A DNA stretch of 64,000 nucleotides from Chryseobacterium turcicum (GTDB lineage Bacteria; Bacteroidota; Bacteroidia; Flavobacteriales; Weeksellaceae). The stretch is taken from NCBI RefSeq assembly GCF_021010565.1, contig NZ_JAJNAY010000001.1:3080001-3144000 (forward strand), given 5' to 3'. Positions 7,826-15,152 of the stretch are shown in pieces. Below the pieces are notes generated by a model. It was given only the letters and a program-made list of their open reading frames with translations, had not been told where the DNA came from and ran no database searches. Made by a program: the position numbers and the translations under genes. The first letter of the stretch is position 1. Each line of letters begins with the position of its first letter.

Positions 7826-8644
7826 ATGGAAAATAACTCGTTTATTTTTACAGACGGAAGAGACCCCAAAATGATTGAAGCGTATAAGAATGCGCAGGAA
7901 ACCTTTAAATATTTCTGGAGAGAAGTCTCCTGGGAATATAGAAGAATTATTCCCGGATTGAATTTAGCCTGTGTAAAAGCCTCTTTTTCTGAGACAGACC
8001 CCAGCAGAGAAGAAATCGTAGAACATATGTGGATGAACGACATCGACTTTGACGGTGATACAATAAGCGGATACCTCATCAACGAACCCAATAATTTAAA
8101 GACCATACAATTGGGAGATTATTTTGAAATTCCTTTAAACGAAATCAGTGACTGGCTTTTTGCAATCACACCTAGCCAGAAGAAATCCAAGGGATTATCA
8201 AAATTATTTTCTTCGTCTTCAGAGCCTATACCAAAAGCTTACGGTGGATTTACCATACAAAAAATGCGTGCCGATATGTCGGATTCTGAAAGAAAAGACC
8301 ACGATGAAGCGTGGCAACTTGATTTTGGAAATTACAATGAAGTGGAAGTGGTCAACGAACAAAAAGAAAAGCCTGAAAACCTTATCGAGCATCCCATGAG
8401 CAGAAATATGAAAGACGATTTCGTGAAGTTTTTAGAGGATTACCCAAATGAACTGACCCATATCGATGAAAACGGATTTACTATTCTGCACCGAGAAACC
8501 ATTGCCGGAAACTTAAGCTCAGTCGAAGTTCTACTCAAAGCCGGAGCCAACAAAAATTTAAAAACACAGAAGGGAAAATCTGCTGTTGATTATGCTAAAC
8601 AGCTTAATTGGGAACATTTAATTCCTGCTTTTGAAAAAAACTGA
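7826..8644 (+). CDS. DUF2314-ankyrin protein, paralogue ending at a slippery heptamer
   Basis: A 272-residue copy of the first 270 residues of the 6190 gene: DUF2314 (about 12-116), DUF2314-like segment and ankyrin repeats. The DNA differs at well over ten sites in the first 400 bases but is identical from 6587 to the A-run (8223-8633 here), suggesting gene conversion. The paralogue has six As where this gene has seven (8634-8640), so here the frame runs GAA AAA AAC TGA and stops. A AAA AAC is the canonical -1 slippery heptamer in the correct phase; a -1 shift would read through ten codons into the DUF1963 gene at 8671. Confidence 0.75.
   Translation: MENNSFIFTDGRDPKMIEAYKNAQETFKYFWREVSWEYRRIIPGLNLACVKASFSETDPSREEIVEHMWMNDIDFDGDTISGYLINEPNNLKTIQLGDYFEIPLNEISDWLFAITPSQKKSKGLSKLFSSSSEPIPKAYGGFTIQKMRADMSDSERKDHDEAWQLDFGNYNEVEVVNEQKEKPENLIEHPMSRNMKDDFVKFLEDYPNELTHIDENGFTILHRETIAGNLSSVEVLLKAGANKNLKTQKGKSAVDYAKQLNWEHLIPAFEKN
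8635..8641 (+). promoter_or_regulatory. Candidate -1 ribosomal frameshift site A AAA AAC followed by UGA
   Basis: The heptamer AAAAAAC is in X XXY YYZ phase relative to the upstream gene, and the next codon is TGA. In the -1 frame the sequence is open (CTG ACA ACC CAA CTT TCA ACA AAA TAC AAA) and enters the ATG at 8671 in frame. The only stem I see nearby is weak (GAGT...ACTC around 8692-8704), so stimulation by a pseudoknot is not evident. Confidence 0.5.
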
Positions 8645-8670
8645 CAACCCAACTTTCAACAAAATACAAA

Positions 8671-9423
8671 ATGATACCAGAATTTCTTCACGAGTTTAAA
8701 ACTCAACTTGAAACATACAAACTTGAAACGATAAAAGTTTCTGCCACTCCCCTCGAAAACGAAGAATCTCTTCAAATTTTAGACAGTAAATTTTTAGGAA
8801 AACCTTATCTCCAAAAAGGGATGGAGTATCCGAAAAATAAAGAAAATAAGCCCATGGCTCTTTGGGCACAAATCAATTTTTCCGAAGTTCCGCTTCTCGA
8901 CGGTTATCCTAATCAAGGAATATTACAATTTTTCGTATCTCCCGAATGGTTTGATATGGATGATTACAAGGTCGTTTTTCATGATACCATCACTGAAGAA
9001 TTTCAAACTGATTTTTCTTTTTTAACAGAAGAAATTTATGAAGAATCTCCTATTTATCGTGAACATAAACTCGAATTTAGTAAAGAAATTGAATATGGAA
9101 GTTCTGAAGATTTTCGATTTGACATGAGTTTTAATGATAAAGATTTTTGGGATTTTCAGGAAACGCTTACCGATAATCAAAAGGAAGAAGTAAACGAAAT
9201 CATCGATGGAACGGGACATAAAATAGGCGGTTACGCTTATTTTACCCAAGCAGATGTGAGAGATTACAACCAAAATCTGAAACAAGATGTACTTTTATTA
9301 CAAATCGATACCGATGACGAAATTATGTTTGGAGACTCTGGTGTTGCCAATTTCTTTATTAATCCTGAAGACTTAAAAAACAAAAATTTTGAAAAAGCTT
9401 GGTTTAATTGGGATTGTTGCTAA
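8671..9423 (+). CDS. DUF1963 (YwqG-like) protein
   Basis: A 250-residue protein of the YwqG/DUF1963 family, recognised by GKPYLQKGMEYPKNKENKPMALWAQINFSE, ILQFFVS, GHKIGGYAYFTQADVR and the C-terminal LLLQIDTDDEIMFGDSGVANFFI. Members are cytoplasmic and often turn up in immunity-gene arrays; no enzymatic role is established. It starts 26 bases after the stop of the DUF2314-ankyrin gene and lies in its -1 frame with no stop between, so it may be made alone, by re-initiation, or as a frameshift fusion. A terminator follows at 9439. Confidence 0.85.
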   Translation: MIPEFLHEFKTQLETYKLETIKVSATPLENEESLQILDSKFLGKPYLQKGMEYPKNKENKPMALWAQINFSEVPLLDGYPNQGILQFFVSPEWFDMDDYKVVFHDTITEEFQTDFSFLTEEIYEESPIYREHKLEFSKEIEYGSSEDFRFDMSFNDKDFWDFQETLTDNQKEEVNEIIDGTGHKIGGYAYFTQADVRDYNQNLKQDVLLLQIDTDDEIMFGDSGVANFFINPEDLKNKNFEKAWFNWDCC

Positions 9424-9438
9424 GAAGAAACAGATTTT

Positions 9439-9468
9439 AAAAGAGAGACTTTCGGGTTTCTCTTTTTT
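9439..9468 (+). terminator. Rho-independent terminator after the DUF1963 gene
   Basis: An 11-base stem (AAAAGAGAGAC paired with GTTTCTCTTTT, one G-T pair) with loop TTTCGG, followed by further Ts. Confidence 0.75.
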
Positions 9469-9491
9469 ATTATTTTACAAATTTTCCTCAA

Positions 9492-9524
9492 TTGGTGATA
9501 TTTAATATCCATTTTATATCTTTG
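9492..9524 (+). promoter_or_regulatory. Candidate promoter of the ABC transporter pair
   Basis: TATCTTTG (9517-9524) matches the Bacteroidetes -7 box, with TTG at 9492-9494 as a possible -33 element 22 bases upstream. The transporter gene starts at 9569. Confidence 0.4.
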
Positions 9525-9568
9525 AAAGCTTATAAAAAGTAGAGACTTCTTTTCTTAAAAAAAATTAA

Positions 9569-10480
9569 TTGCATAAAATTTACAAACATTTTCAGTTTAG
9601 ATTTAATCAAAGTTTTAGGATTTTCAATTTTAATCCTAAAGTAAGTTTACCGGTTATTTTGGTTTTTGGTGCTTTGATGATTATTAAGCTTCCTCAATCA
9701 TTTCTATATTCACTACTCTATTTTTCTATTGCTTTGGTTTTCCATATTAATAGAAAAGATATTCCGTTTTTGAAGAAAATATTTGTAAAAAATTGGAGAC
9801 TTATTGTTTTTCTTGAATCTTCTTTTATTTATACCATTTTTTTAATGGCAAATATCAATTATAAAACTGAGAAATTCGGAATATTGATGTTTTTAGCGCT
9901 CATTACTCTAAGCTTTTTAGAGCCTAAATCTAAACCGTTTCCCACGTTTCAATGGAATTTTATTTCGAATCATCTTTTTGAATGGAAAAGTTATCTTCGG
10001 AAAAATACGTGGATGTTTATTTTCACTTACCTAATCCTCCTACTTTCTGCTTATAACCAGGCAAGTTTAATATTATGTGGAGTTTTTCTTTTAGATTACC
10101 TTTCGCATGTGTATGAAAATAATGAGAATAAGGAAATGCTTGAAGTCTATTTTAAAAAAATAAGTTTTAAGGAGAAAATTCAGAAAAATGTAGTTTTTTT
10201 CAATGCATTGCTTCTCCCTGTTTATATCGGTTATCTTGTTTTAAATTTTAATGAAAGCTTATATCTTTTATATTATATTTTCTTTATGAATTGTTATTTT
10301 TTATTAATTCTAACCAGAAAATACAGACTTTATCATCATCATGAAAAGGCAAATTACTTCAGTATTGCGGTTTTTATAGAATATTTCGTGTACAGTATGT
10401 TGATTATTCCTGCCTTTATTATGATTCGTATCAATACAAAAGAAGCACAGCAAAACATCAGCAATTATGTTGGAAATTAA
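9569..10480 (+). CDS. ABC transporter permease-like membrane protein
   Basis: A 303-residue polytopic membrane protein with about seven hydrophobic segments (VSLPVILVFGALMIIKL, FLYSLLYFSIALVF, LLLPVYIGYLVL and others). I recognise no named family, but its 3' end overlaps the start of an ATPase gene by 14 bases, so it is most likely the membrane subunit of that ABC system. The start codon is TTG (MHKIYKHFQFRFN); the first in-frame ATG would remove the first membrane segment, so TTG is preferred. Confidence 0.6.
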   Translation: MHKIYKHFQFRFNQSFRIFNFNPKVSLPVILVFGALMIIKLPQSFLYSLLYFSIALVFHINRKDIPFLKKIFVKNWRLIVFLESSFIYTIFLMANINYKTEKFGILMFLALITLSFLEPKSKPFPTFQWNFISNHLFEWKSYLRKNTWMFIFTYLILLLSAYNQASLILCGVFLLDYLSHVYENNENKEMLEVYFKKISFKEKIQKNVVFFNALLLPVYIGYLVLNFNESLYLLYYIFFMNCYFLLILTRKYRLYHHHEKANYFSIAVFIEYFVYSMLIIPAFIMIRINTKEAQQNISNYVGN

Positions 10481-11102
10481 AAATCTATCCGTAAGTTTTA
10501 AAGATAAAAATGTTCTTCAAAATTTGAATCTTGAAATTGAAGAAGGAATTATTTTGGGCATCCTTGGAAAAAATGGAGCCGGAAAAACGACATTGTTTGA
10601 ATCTCTTTACCAAAGTCAAAAATACAATGGAGAAATTTTATGGCAAAACCAAAAACTTCTTCGCGAAAACATTTCTTACCTTGAAACGGAAAACTATTTC
10701 TACCCTTACATAACGGGAAGAGAATATCTTTCTTATTTCGCAAAAGATAAACTATCGGAAACGATAGAACTCGCTGAAAAATTTCAACTTCCGCTGGATA
10801 AGTATGTGCAATATTATTCGAGCGGAATGAAAAAAAAATTAGCTTTAATTGGAATGTTGATGCTCGACAAACCCATCAATATCTTAGACGAACCTTTTAA
10901 CGGAGTAGATTTTGAGGGAGTTCATTTATTATACGATATTATTCATGAATTGAAAGAAAACAAAAAATTAGTGATTATCAGTTCGCACATTATCGAAACT
11001 CTTTTTCATACTTGTGACCGAATCGTTACTTTAGAAAATGGAACTATCAGTAATATTTTTGAAAAATCAGATTTTGAAAAACTTCGACATTTTAAATTTT
11101 AG
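10467..11102 (+). CDS. ABC transporter ATP-binding protein
   Basis: A 211-residue nucleotide-binding subunit. Walker A is GILGKNGAGKTT near residue 30, the signature motif is YSSGMKKKLAL near 117, Walker B and the D-loop are INILDEPFNGVD near 138, and the switch His is in VIISSHI. The subfamily resembles ABC-2-type exporters. It overlaps the preceding membrane-protein gene by 14 bases, which points to translational coupling. The cargo is unknown. Confidence 0.88.
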   Translation: MLEIKNLSVSFKDKNVLQNLNLEIEEGIILGILGKNGAGKTTLFESLYQSQKYNGEILWQNQKLLRENISYLETENYFYPYITGREYLSYFAKDKLSETIELAEKFQLPLDKYVQYYSSGMKKKLALIGMLMLDKPINILDEPFNGVDFEGVHLLYDIIHELKENKKLVIISSHIIETLFHTCDRIVTLENGTISNIFEKSDFEKLRHFKF

Positions 11103-11110
11103 ATTATCTT

Positions 11111-11182
11111 GAAATGTGTCGCTCCTACAGAGCTCATAAAAAACTCAATATCTTCTCTACAAAGGTTCTGCTCTTACAGAGC
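11111..11182. repeat. Dispersed two-hairpin intergenic element, copy 1
   Basis: Contains GTGTCGCTCCTACAGAGC, then about 20 variable bases, then CTACAAAGGTT and GCTCTTACAGAGC. The same order of parts occurs at 45473-45544. Each GCTC...GAGC word is a small hairpin. Confidence 0.75.
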
Positions 11183-11222
11183 AAAAAATAATTATAATTC
11201 GATTTCTCTTTTAAACAAAAAA

Positions 11223-11250
11223 AAGACATCTGTATTGCTACAGATGTCTT
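11223..11250 (-). terminator. Terminator of the YceI gene
   Basis: A perfect 12-base stem (AAGACATCTGTA paired with TACAGATGTCTT) with a four-base loop TTGC. On the minus strand it is followed by a run of Ts, placing it 3' of the YceI lipoprotein gene. Confidence 0.9.
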
Positions 11251-11273
11251 CGTAATTTATTTGGTGTTCAGTA

Positions 11274-11948
11274 TTATTTTTGAGCAGCTTTTACATCGAT
11301 ACCGATTTCAATATCTTTGCTGATCATCCATTCAGCTGGATCAGTTTCGTCAGTTCCGAATTTGATTCCCCAGTCAGCACGGTTTACTGTAAACTGAGCT
11401 TTCAACGTAGCAGATTTTTCTACGATTTCTACTTTTGCAGGGAAAGAAACGTTCATAGTTTTTCCTAAAAGCGTAAGGTTTCCGCTTACCGTTTTGTTAG
11501 CTCCTTCTACAGCGTTTTGGGCACCTGCAGCAAGTTCTTCAACTTTAGTGATTTTGAAATCAGCAGTTGGGTGTTTTTCAACATCAAAGAAGTCAGCATT
11601 TTTTAGGTGACCTTCAAGATCTGTATATTTTTTGTCTTTTTCAGTTACAGAAGCTGGATCTACTTTGATTGACTTCATATCAATTACAAACTCACCAGAT
11701 GCCAATTGATTATCAGCAACTGATAATTCACCTGTAGAAACTGCTAAAGTTCCCCAACGTGGAGCAAAACCTCCTTTGTGGAAAGCCTTCCAGTTTACTT
11801 TAGATGCTGCAGTATCAACTGTAAAAACATCACCTTGCTTTTCAGCTACAGATTGCTCTTGACCTGCCGTTGCAGCTTCTTTTTTATCACCACACGATGC
11901 AAGAAGTAAACCTAAACTTGCCAAAGCGATTACGCCAATTTTCTTCAT
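11274..11948 (-). CDS. YceI family lipoprotein
   Basis: A 224-residue exported lipoprotein: signal MKKIGVIALASLGLLLASC with the lipobox LASC, so Cys19 is the acylated residue. The remainder is a YceI beta-barrel (VDTAASKVNWKAFHKGG, LEGHLKNADFFDVEKHPTADFKIT, VSGNLTLLGKTMNVSFPAKV), a lipocalin-like fold that binds isoprenoid or other lipids in the periplasm. Specific ligand unknown. It is a single-gene unit with its own terminator at 11223-11250. Confidence 0.92.
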   Translation of the reverse strand: MKKIGVIALASLGLLLASCGDKKEAATAGQEQSVAEKQGDVFTVDTAASKVNWKAFHKGGFAPRWGTLAVSTGELSVADNQLASGEFVIDMKSIKVDPASVTEKDKKYTDLEGHLKNADFFDVEKHPTADFKITKVEELAAGAQNAVEGANKTVSGNLTLLGKTMNVSFPAKVEIVEKSATLKAQFTVNRADWGIKFGTDETDPAEWMISKDIEIGIDVKAAQK

Positions 11949-12361
11949 TTTTTAAAAGTATTTAATATTAATATTGTTTGTTGTTCTGTTTAATAAAACC
12001 TCAAAACGATTATTTTATTGTTTTGACTTTGCAAACCTCCGAAAATTTGAAGGCTTTCTTATTGACATAGGATAAGAAAAGACTAAAAATATAAAAAAAT
12101 TTTGAAACATTAGATTCATTAAGTCTTTTTTGATTGAAAAATGCCAGTTTTTGCCAATATTTTTTTGGTTTTAATTATTCCGCGGCCCGATAGCTTCTTT
12201 CTCTTTGGGTTTTGATGCTCAGGTAGTCAGAAAAAATAAAATCGATTGGGTTAGCATTATTCAGAGTTCCTATCGCATGATTTTTCTTAGGTAAGTGATA
12301 TTAATGTTAATTTATTTTATATTTGCTCAGCTTACATCAAGCATTAACTATAACCCTATCA
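11949..12361. other. Divergent intergenic region, mostly featureless
   Basis: Separates the YceI gene (minus) from the thioredoxin-like gene (plus). A -7-like TATATTTG lies at 12318-12325, 36 bases before the ATG at 12362. A short GC-richer patch (about 12181-12197, CGCGGCCCGATAGC) stands out from the AT-rich surroundings but I cannot assign it. No ORF or clear hairpin seen. Confidence 0.5.
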
Positions 12362-13033
12362 ATGAAAACAAAAATTCTGGCAATATCTCTTTTATTTTTA
12401 AGCATCCACTCTTTTGCCCAAAAAACATATTATAAAATTAACGGTGGAAACGCGGTTGACGAAACAAAATATGTAGCTGAAAAAGAAAAAATCACAAAAA
12501 CCGGAATATTGGAAGAACTTCTTTTAAAAACCGAAAAAAAAGAAAATTCTATCATTCATATTGTAAAACTTGGTGTGCTTTCTACAACACCCGATGGATT
12601 TGATCCTTATGGAGAAACAAAAAAATATATCGGAACAAGATTTGAGATTGAGAAATTTGTAAATGAAAACAACAAAAAATTTGACAAAGATTTTCTTAAC
12701 GGAAAGCCTACTTTCATTAATTTTTGGTTTACAAAATGTCCGCCTTGCATAGAAGAAATTCCGTTCTTGAATAAGCTGAAAGAAAAGTTTAACGGTAAAG
12801 CAAATTTCATCACAATTTCTTTTAACGATAAAAAAACGATTGAAGAATTTATCAAACAGCAACCTTTTAATTTCACTCATATTCCAAATGCTAAAAATCA
12901 GATTGATGAGCTGAATATTTCAGCGTTTCCTACAAGTCTTATTTTAGATAAAAACGGAATTGTAAAATTTGTTTTCGGAGAAGTAAGTGATGATGTTAAA
13001 GATATTGAAGTGATTTTTGAGGGGCTTTTATAA
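12362..13033 (+). CDS. Exported thioredoxin-like (TlpA/AhpC-TSA type) protein
   Basis: A 223-residue periplasmic protein. The start is taken at ATG 12362 because it gives a clean signal peptide (MKTKILAISLLFLSIHSFAQ); an upstream in-frame ATG would add 13 unlikely residues. The C-terminal half is a thioredoxin fold: PTFINFWFTKCPPCIEEIP with a CPPC redox pair, FITISFNDKKTIEEFI, and the cis-Pro segment AFPTSLILDKNGI. The first 110 residues are a lineage-specific region. It is probably a disulfide reductase or oxidase for exported proteins. Confidence 0.88.
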   Translation: MKTKILAISLLFLSIHSFAQKTYYKINGGNAVDETKYVAEKEKITKTGILEELLLKTEKKENSIIHIVKLGVLSTTPDGFDPYGETKKYIGTRFEIEKFVNENNKKFDKDFLNGKPTFINFWFTKCPPCIEEIPFLNKLKEKFNGKANFITISFNDKKTIEEFIKQQPFNFTHIPNAKNQIDELNISAFPTSLILDKNGIVKFVFGEVSDDVKDIEVIFEGLL

Positions 13034-13048
13034 AATACCAAAGTTATT

Positions 13049-13378
13049 ATGAAATGGGAACCAATAACTTTCGATGAATTAGCTTTAGAAATTTCAAAAG
13101 GTGAAAAAGAAATGAGCTCAGAAAACTTTCAGTTTTGGAATAAAATAAAATTCACTCCTAAAAAATGGACTGAACATGAATTTGGAAACGAAGGCAATGG
13201 TTTCTGGGCAGTCGCAAAATATAACAACTTTGTTTTGTACTATAATGACATAGAGGAAGGATTTAATATTTCTAAATTTGAAAAAGACAGAGAAATAAAA
13301 GAATATGGAGCTGAGCAGGACGAATTACAATATGCTTTAATAAAGCTCAGAAAAATGATAGAGTATTACAAAATGTAA
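13049..13378 (+). CDS. Small hypothetical protein
   Basis: A 109-residue soluble acidic protein of unknown family (MKWEPITFDELALEISKGEKEM; FGNEGNGFWAVAKYNNFVLYYNDIEEGFNIS). The WxVAxYxxxVLYYNDIEEGFN segment followed by a helical tail resembles the small single-domain proteins often found among immunity genes, but no named match is recognised. It starts 15 bases after the thioredoxin-like gene and may be co-transcribed with it. Confidence 0.6.
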   Translation: MKWEPITFDELALEISKGEKEMSSENFQFWNKIKFTPKKWTEHEFGNEGNGFWAVAKYNNFVLYYNDIEEGFNISKFEKDREIKEYGAEQDELQYALIKLRKMIEYYKM

Positions 13379-13431
13379 TACAATAAAACCAATTATAAGC
13401 AGAAAAAAATAAATTTCAAAACCAATACAAC

Positions 13432-14472
13432 GTGAAAAAAATTCTATTATTAGCCTTTTTCCCTATTTTAAATTTCTCTCAAGACAAAAATGCTGCTAAG
13501 CTTAAAGTTAATGAAGGTATCGTTCTTCATGATGAAGGAAAATTTAATGAGGCACTTAATAAATATGAAGAAGCTTTAAAACTTGATAAGAATAATCTGT
13601 TTGCATTTTCAGAAAAAGCAATGACACTGGAAGCCTCAAAAAAATATGATGAAGCAATTGAAATTTGTAAATTAGCCATTACAACGCATAATAAAGAAGA
13701 TATTAAAACCATATATCTTACTTACGGAAATAGTTTAGATCATTCAAAGAGGCCACAAGAGGCGCTGAAAATTTTCGATGAAGGAATAAAGAAGTATCCT
13801 GAATTTTATCAGCTTTATTTCAATAAAGGAATTACTTTAGTTAATGATAAACAAATTGAAAAGTCTTTAGAATTATTTGAAAAATCTTTAAAACTAAATC
13901 CCAATCATCCAGGGTCTTTAAATGCTTTAGGTGCATTGAATCGTGATAAAAGAATTATATCAATTTTGGCATCTTTAAGGTATCTTTCTGTTGACAATAA
14001 AACATCTCGTGCAAAAGGAAACTTAGATTCTGTAATAAATTTAATGGGACAAGGTGTTAGCCAAACTGACGAGAAAAATATTACATTAGCTATTGATTCT
14101 AAAACATTGGAGGATGTAAGCAAAAATAAAAAAATAACTAATAATTTCTCGACTGTAGATATGGTTTTATCTATGACTGCCGCTTTAGATTTTGATGAGA
14201 AAAACAAAAACAAAACTCAATGTGAAAAAGCTATTGATAAATTTGACAGTATATTTGCTGTACTGAAGGAAGATCAAAAAAAACAAAAAGGTTTTTATTG
14301 GGAATTTTTAGCTCCTTATTTTATTGAAATGAAAGAACAAAAATTGGTTGAGCCTTTTACTTACATTGCTTTTTTACCTTCTCAAGCTGACGATGTGAAA
14401 AAATATCATGAGAATAACAACAAAGAAATTCAACGTTTTTATGAATGGAATAAAAACTATGTTTGGAAGTAA
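13432..14472 (+). CDS. Exported TPR-repeat protein
   Basis: A 346-residue protein with a signal peptide (MKKILLLAFFPILNFSQ) and three to four tetratricopeptide repeats between about residues 25 and 165 (LHDEGKFNEALNKYEEALKLD, LEASKKYDEAIEICKLAI, PQEALKIFDEGIKKYPEF, IEKSLELFEKSLKLNPNHPG). The C-terminal half is helical and unassigned. The start is GTG; it places the signal peptide correctly. Probably a periplasmic scaffold; partners unknown. Confidence 0.8.
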   Translation: MKKILLLAFFPILNFSQDKNAAKLKVNEGIVLHDEGKFNEALNKYEEALKLDKNNLFAFSEKAMTLEASKKYDEAIEICKLAITTHNKEDIKTIYLTYGNSLDHSKRPQEALKIFDEGIKKYPEFYQLYFNKGITLVNDKQIEKSLELFEKSLKLNPNHPGSLNALGALNRDKRIISILASLRYLSVDNKTSRAKGNLDSVINLMGQGVSQTDEKNITLAIDSKTLEDVSKNKKITNNFSTVDMVLSMTAALDFDEKNKNKTQCEKAIDKFDSIFAVLKEDQKKQKGFYWEFLAPYFIEMKEQKLVEPFTYIAFLPSQADDVKKYHENNNKEIQRFYEWNKNYVWK

Positions 14473-14519
14473 TAATTAAAACAAAAATTATTCCCCGAAA
14501 GAATCTATATCCAAATTTG

Positions 14520-14527
14520 TATCTTTG
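14520..14527 (+). promoter_or_regulatory. -7 promoter box of the toxin-antitoxin operon
   Basis: TATCTTTG matches TAnnTTTG, 16 bases before the antitoxin ATG at 14544. No convincing -33 TTG is seen upstream. Confidence 0.4.
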
Positions 14528-14543
14528 AATAAATTATGACATC

Positions 14544-14783
14544 ATGGATTTACAAACCAGAAAATTAAATCTAATCACCTATCTTGCTCAACTTCAAGAC
14601 GAAAGTTTTTTTGAAAAAATAGAGGAATATATTTTTTCAAAATTAGAAAAAGAAGATCACTCTGAGTTTGCTCCCTTTACTACTGAGACTTTAATGAATC
14701 GTATTGAAAAGTCTGAAGAAGATTTTAAGACTGGTAAATTTAAAACTCAGGAAGATTTAGAAAATCAATCTGCAAATTGGTAA
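14544..14783 (+). CDS. Antitoxin component of a RelE/ParE-type system
   Basis: A 79-residue acidic helical protein (MDLQTRKLNLITYLAQLQDESFFEKIEEYI; C-terminal MNRIEKSEEDFKTGKFKTQEDLENQSANW). The size, the C-terminal motif typical of Bacteroidetes RelB-like antitoxins and the position directly before a ParE-like gene identify it. It should bind and neutralise the toxin through its C terminus and repress the operon. The toxin ATG follows after three bases. Confidence 0.78.
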   Translation: MDLQTRKLNLITYLAQLQDESFFEKIEEYIFSKLEKEDHSEFAPFTTETLMNRIEKSEEDFKTGKFKTQEDLENQSANW

Positions 14784-14786
14784 ACG

Positions 14787-15101
14787 ATGAAAATCATCTG
14801 GTCTGAATTTGCTATTGAAAACTTAAAAAATATTTTTGATTATTATTCGCTTAAAGCGAACAAAAAAGTTGCTCACAAAATTCGAAAAAAGATATTTGAT
14901 TCAACAAAAAGATTAATACAAAACCCAGAATCTGGGCACATTGAGTTCTATCTAGAACAGCTAAATCAGCAACACCGATATATTATATGTGGCAACTATA
15001 AAATCATTTACAGAATTGAATGTAATGATATCTTAATCAATGACATTTTTGATACTAGGCAAAATCCCATTAAAATGATTGATAAAAAACGAAACAATTA
15101 A
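14787..15101 (+). CDS. RelE/ParE family toxin
   Basis: A 104-residue basic protein with the ParE/RelE fold: IIWSEFAIENLKNIFDYYS at the N terminus, RLIQNPESGHIEFY, then HRYIICGNYKIIYRIE and the C-terminal strand INDIFDTRQNPIK. The conserved Arg in the central strand and the terminal FDTRQNP motif are family hallmarks. ParE members poison gyrase and RelE members cleave ribosome-bound mRNA; sequence alone does not decide, although the DTRQNP ending leans to ParE. Paired with the 14544 antitoxin. Confidence 0.88.
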   Translation: MKIIWSEFAIENLKNIFDYYSLKANKKVAHKIRKKIFDSTKRLIQNPESGHIEFYLEQLNQQHRYIICGNYKIIYRIECNDILINDIFDTRQNPIKMIDKKRNN

Positions 15102-15111
15102 TATATAAACA

Positions 15112-15141
15112 AAAAAGAGAAACCTCACAGTTTCTCTTTTT
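15112..15141. terminator. Bidirectional terminator between the toxin gene and gldG
   Basis: A 12-base perfect stem (AAAAAGAGAAAC paired with GTTTCTCTTTTT) with loop CTCACA. A-rich on one side and T-rich on the other, it can end transcripts from both converging genes. Confidence 0.9.
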
Positions 15142-15152
15142 CTATATTCATT

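Noticed and set aside
8692..8704. Stimulatory stem-loop or pseudoknot for the frameshift site
   Set aside because: GAGT...ACTC is short and AT-rich and begins 50 bases past the heptamer, farther than known stimulators; I do not count it as support.
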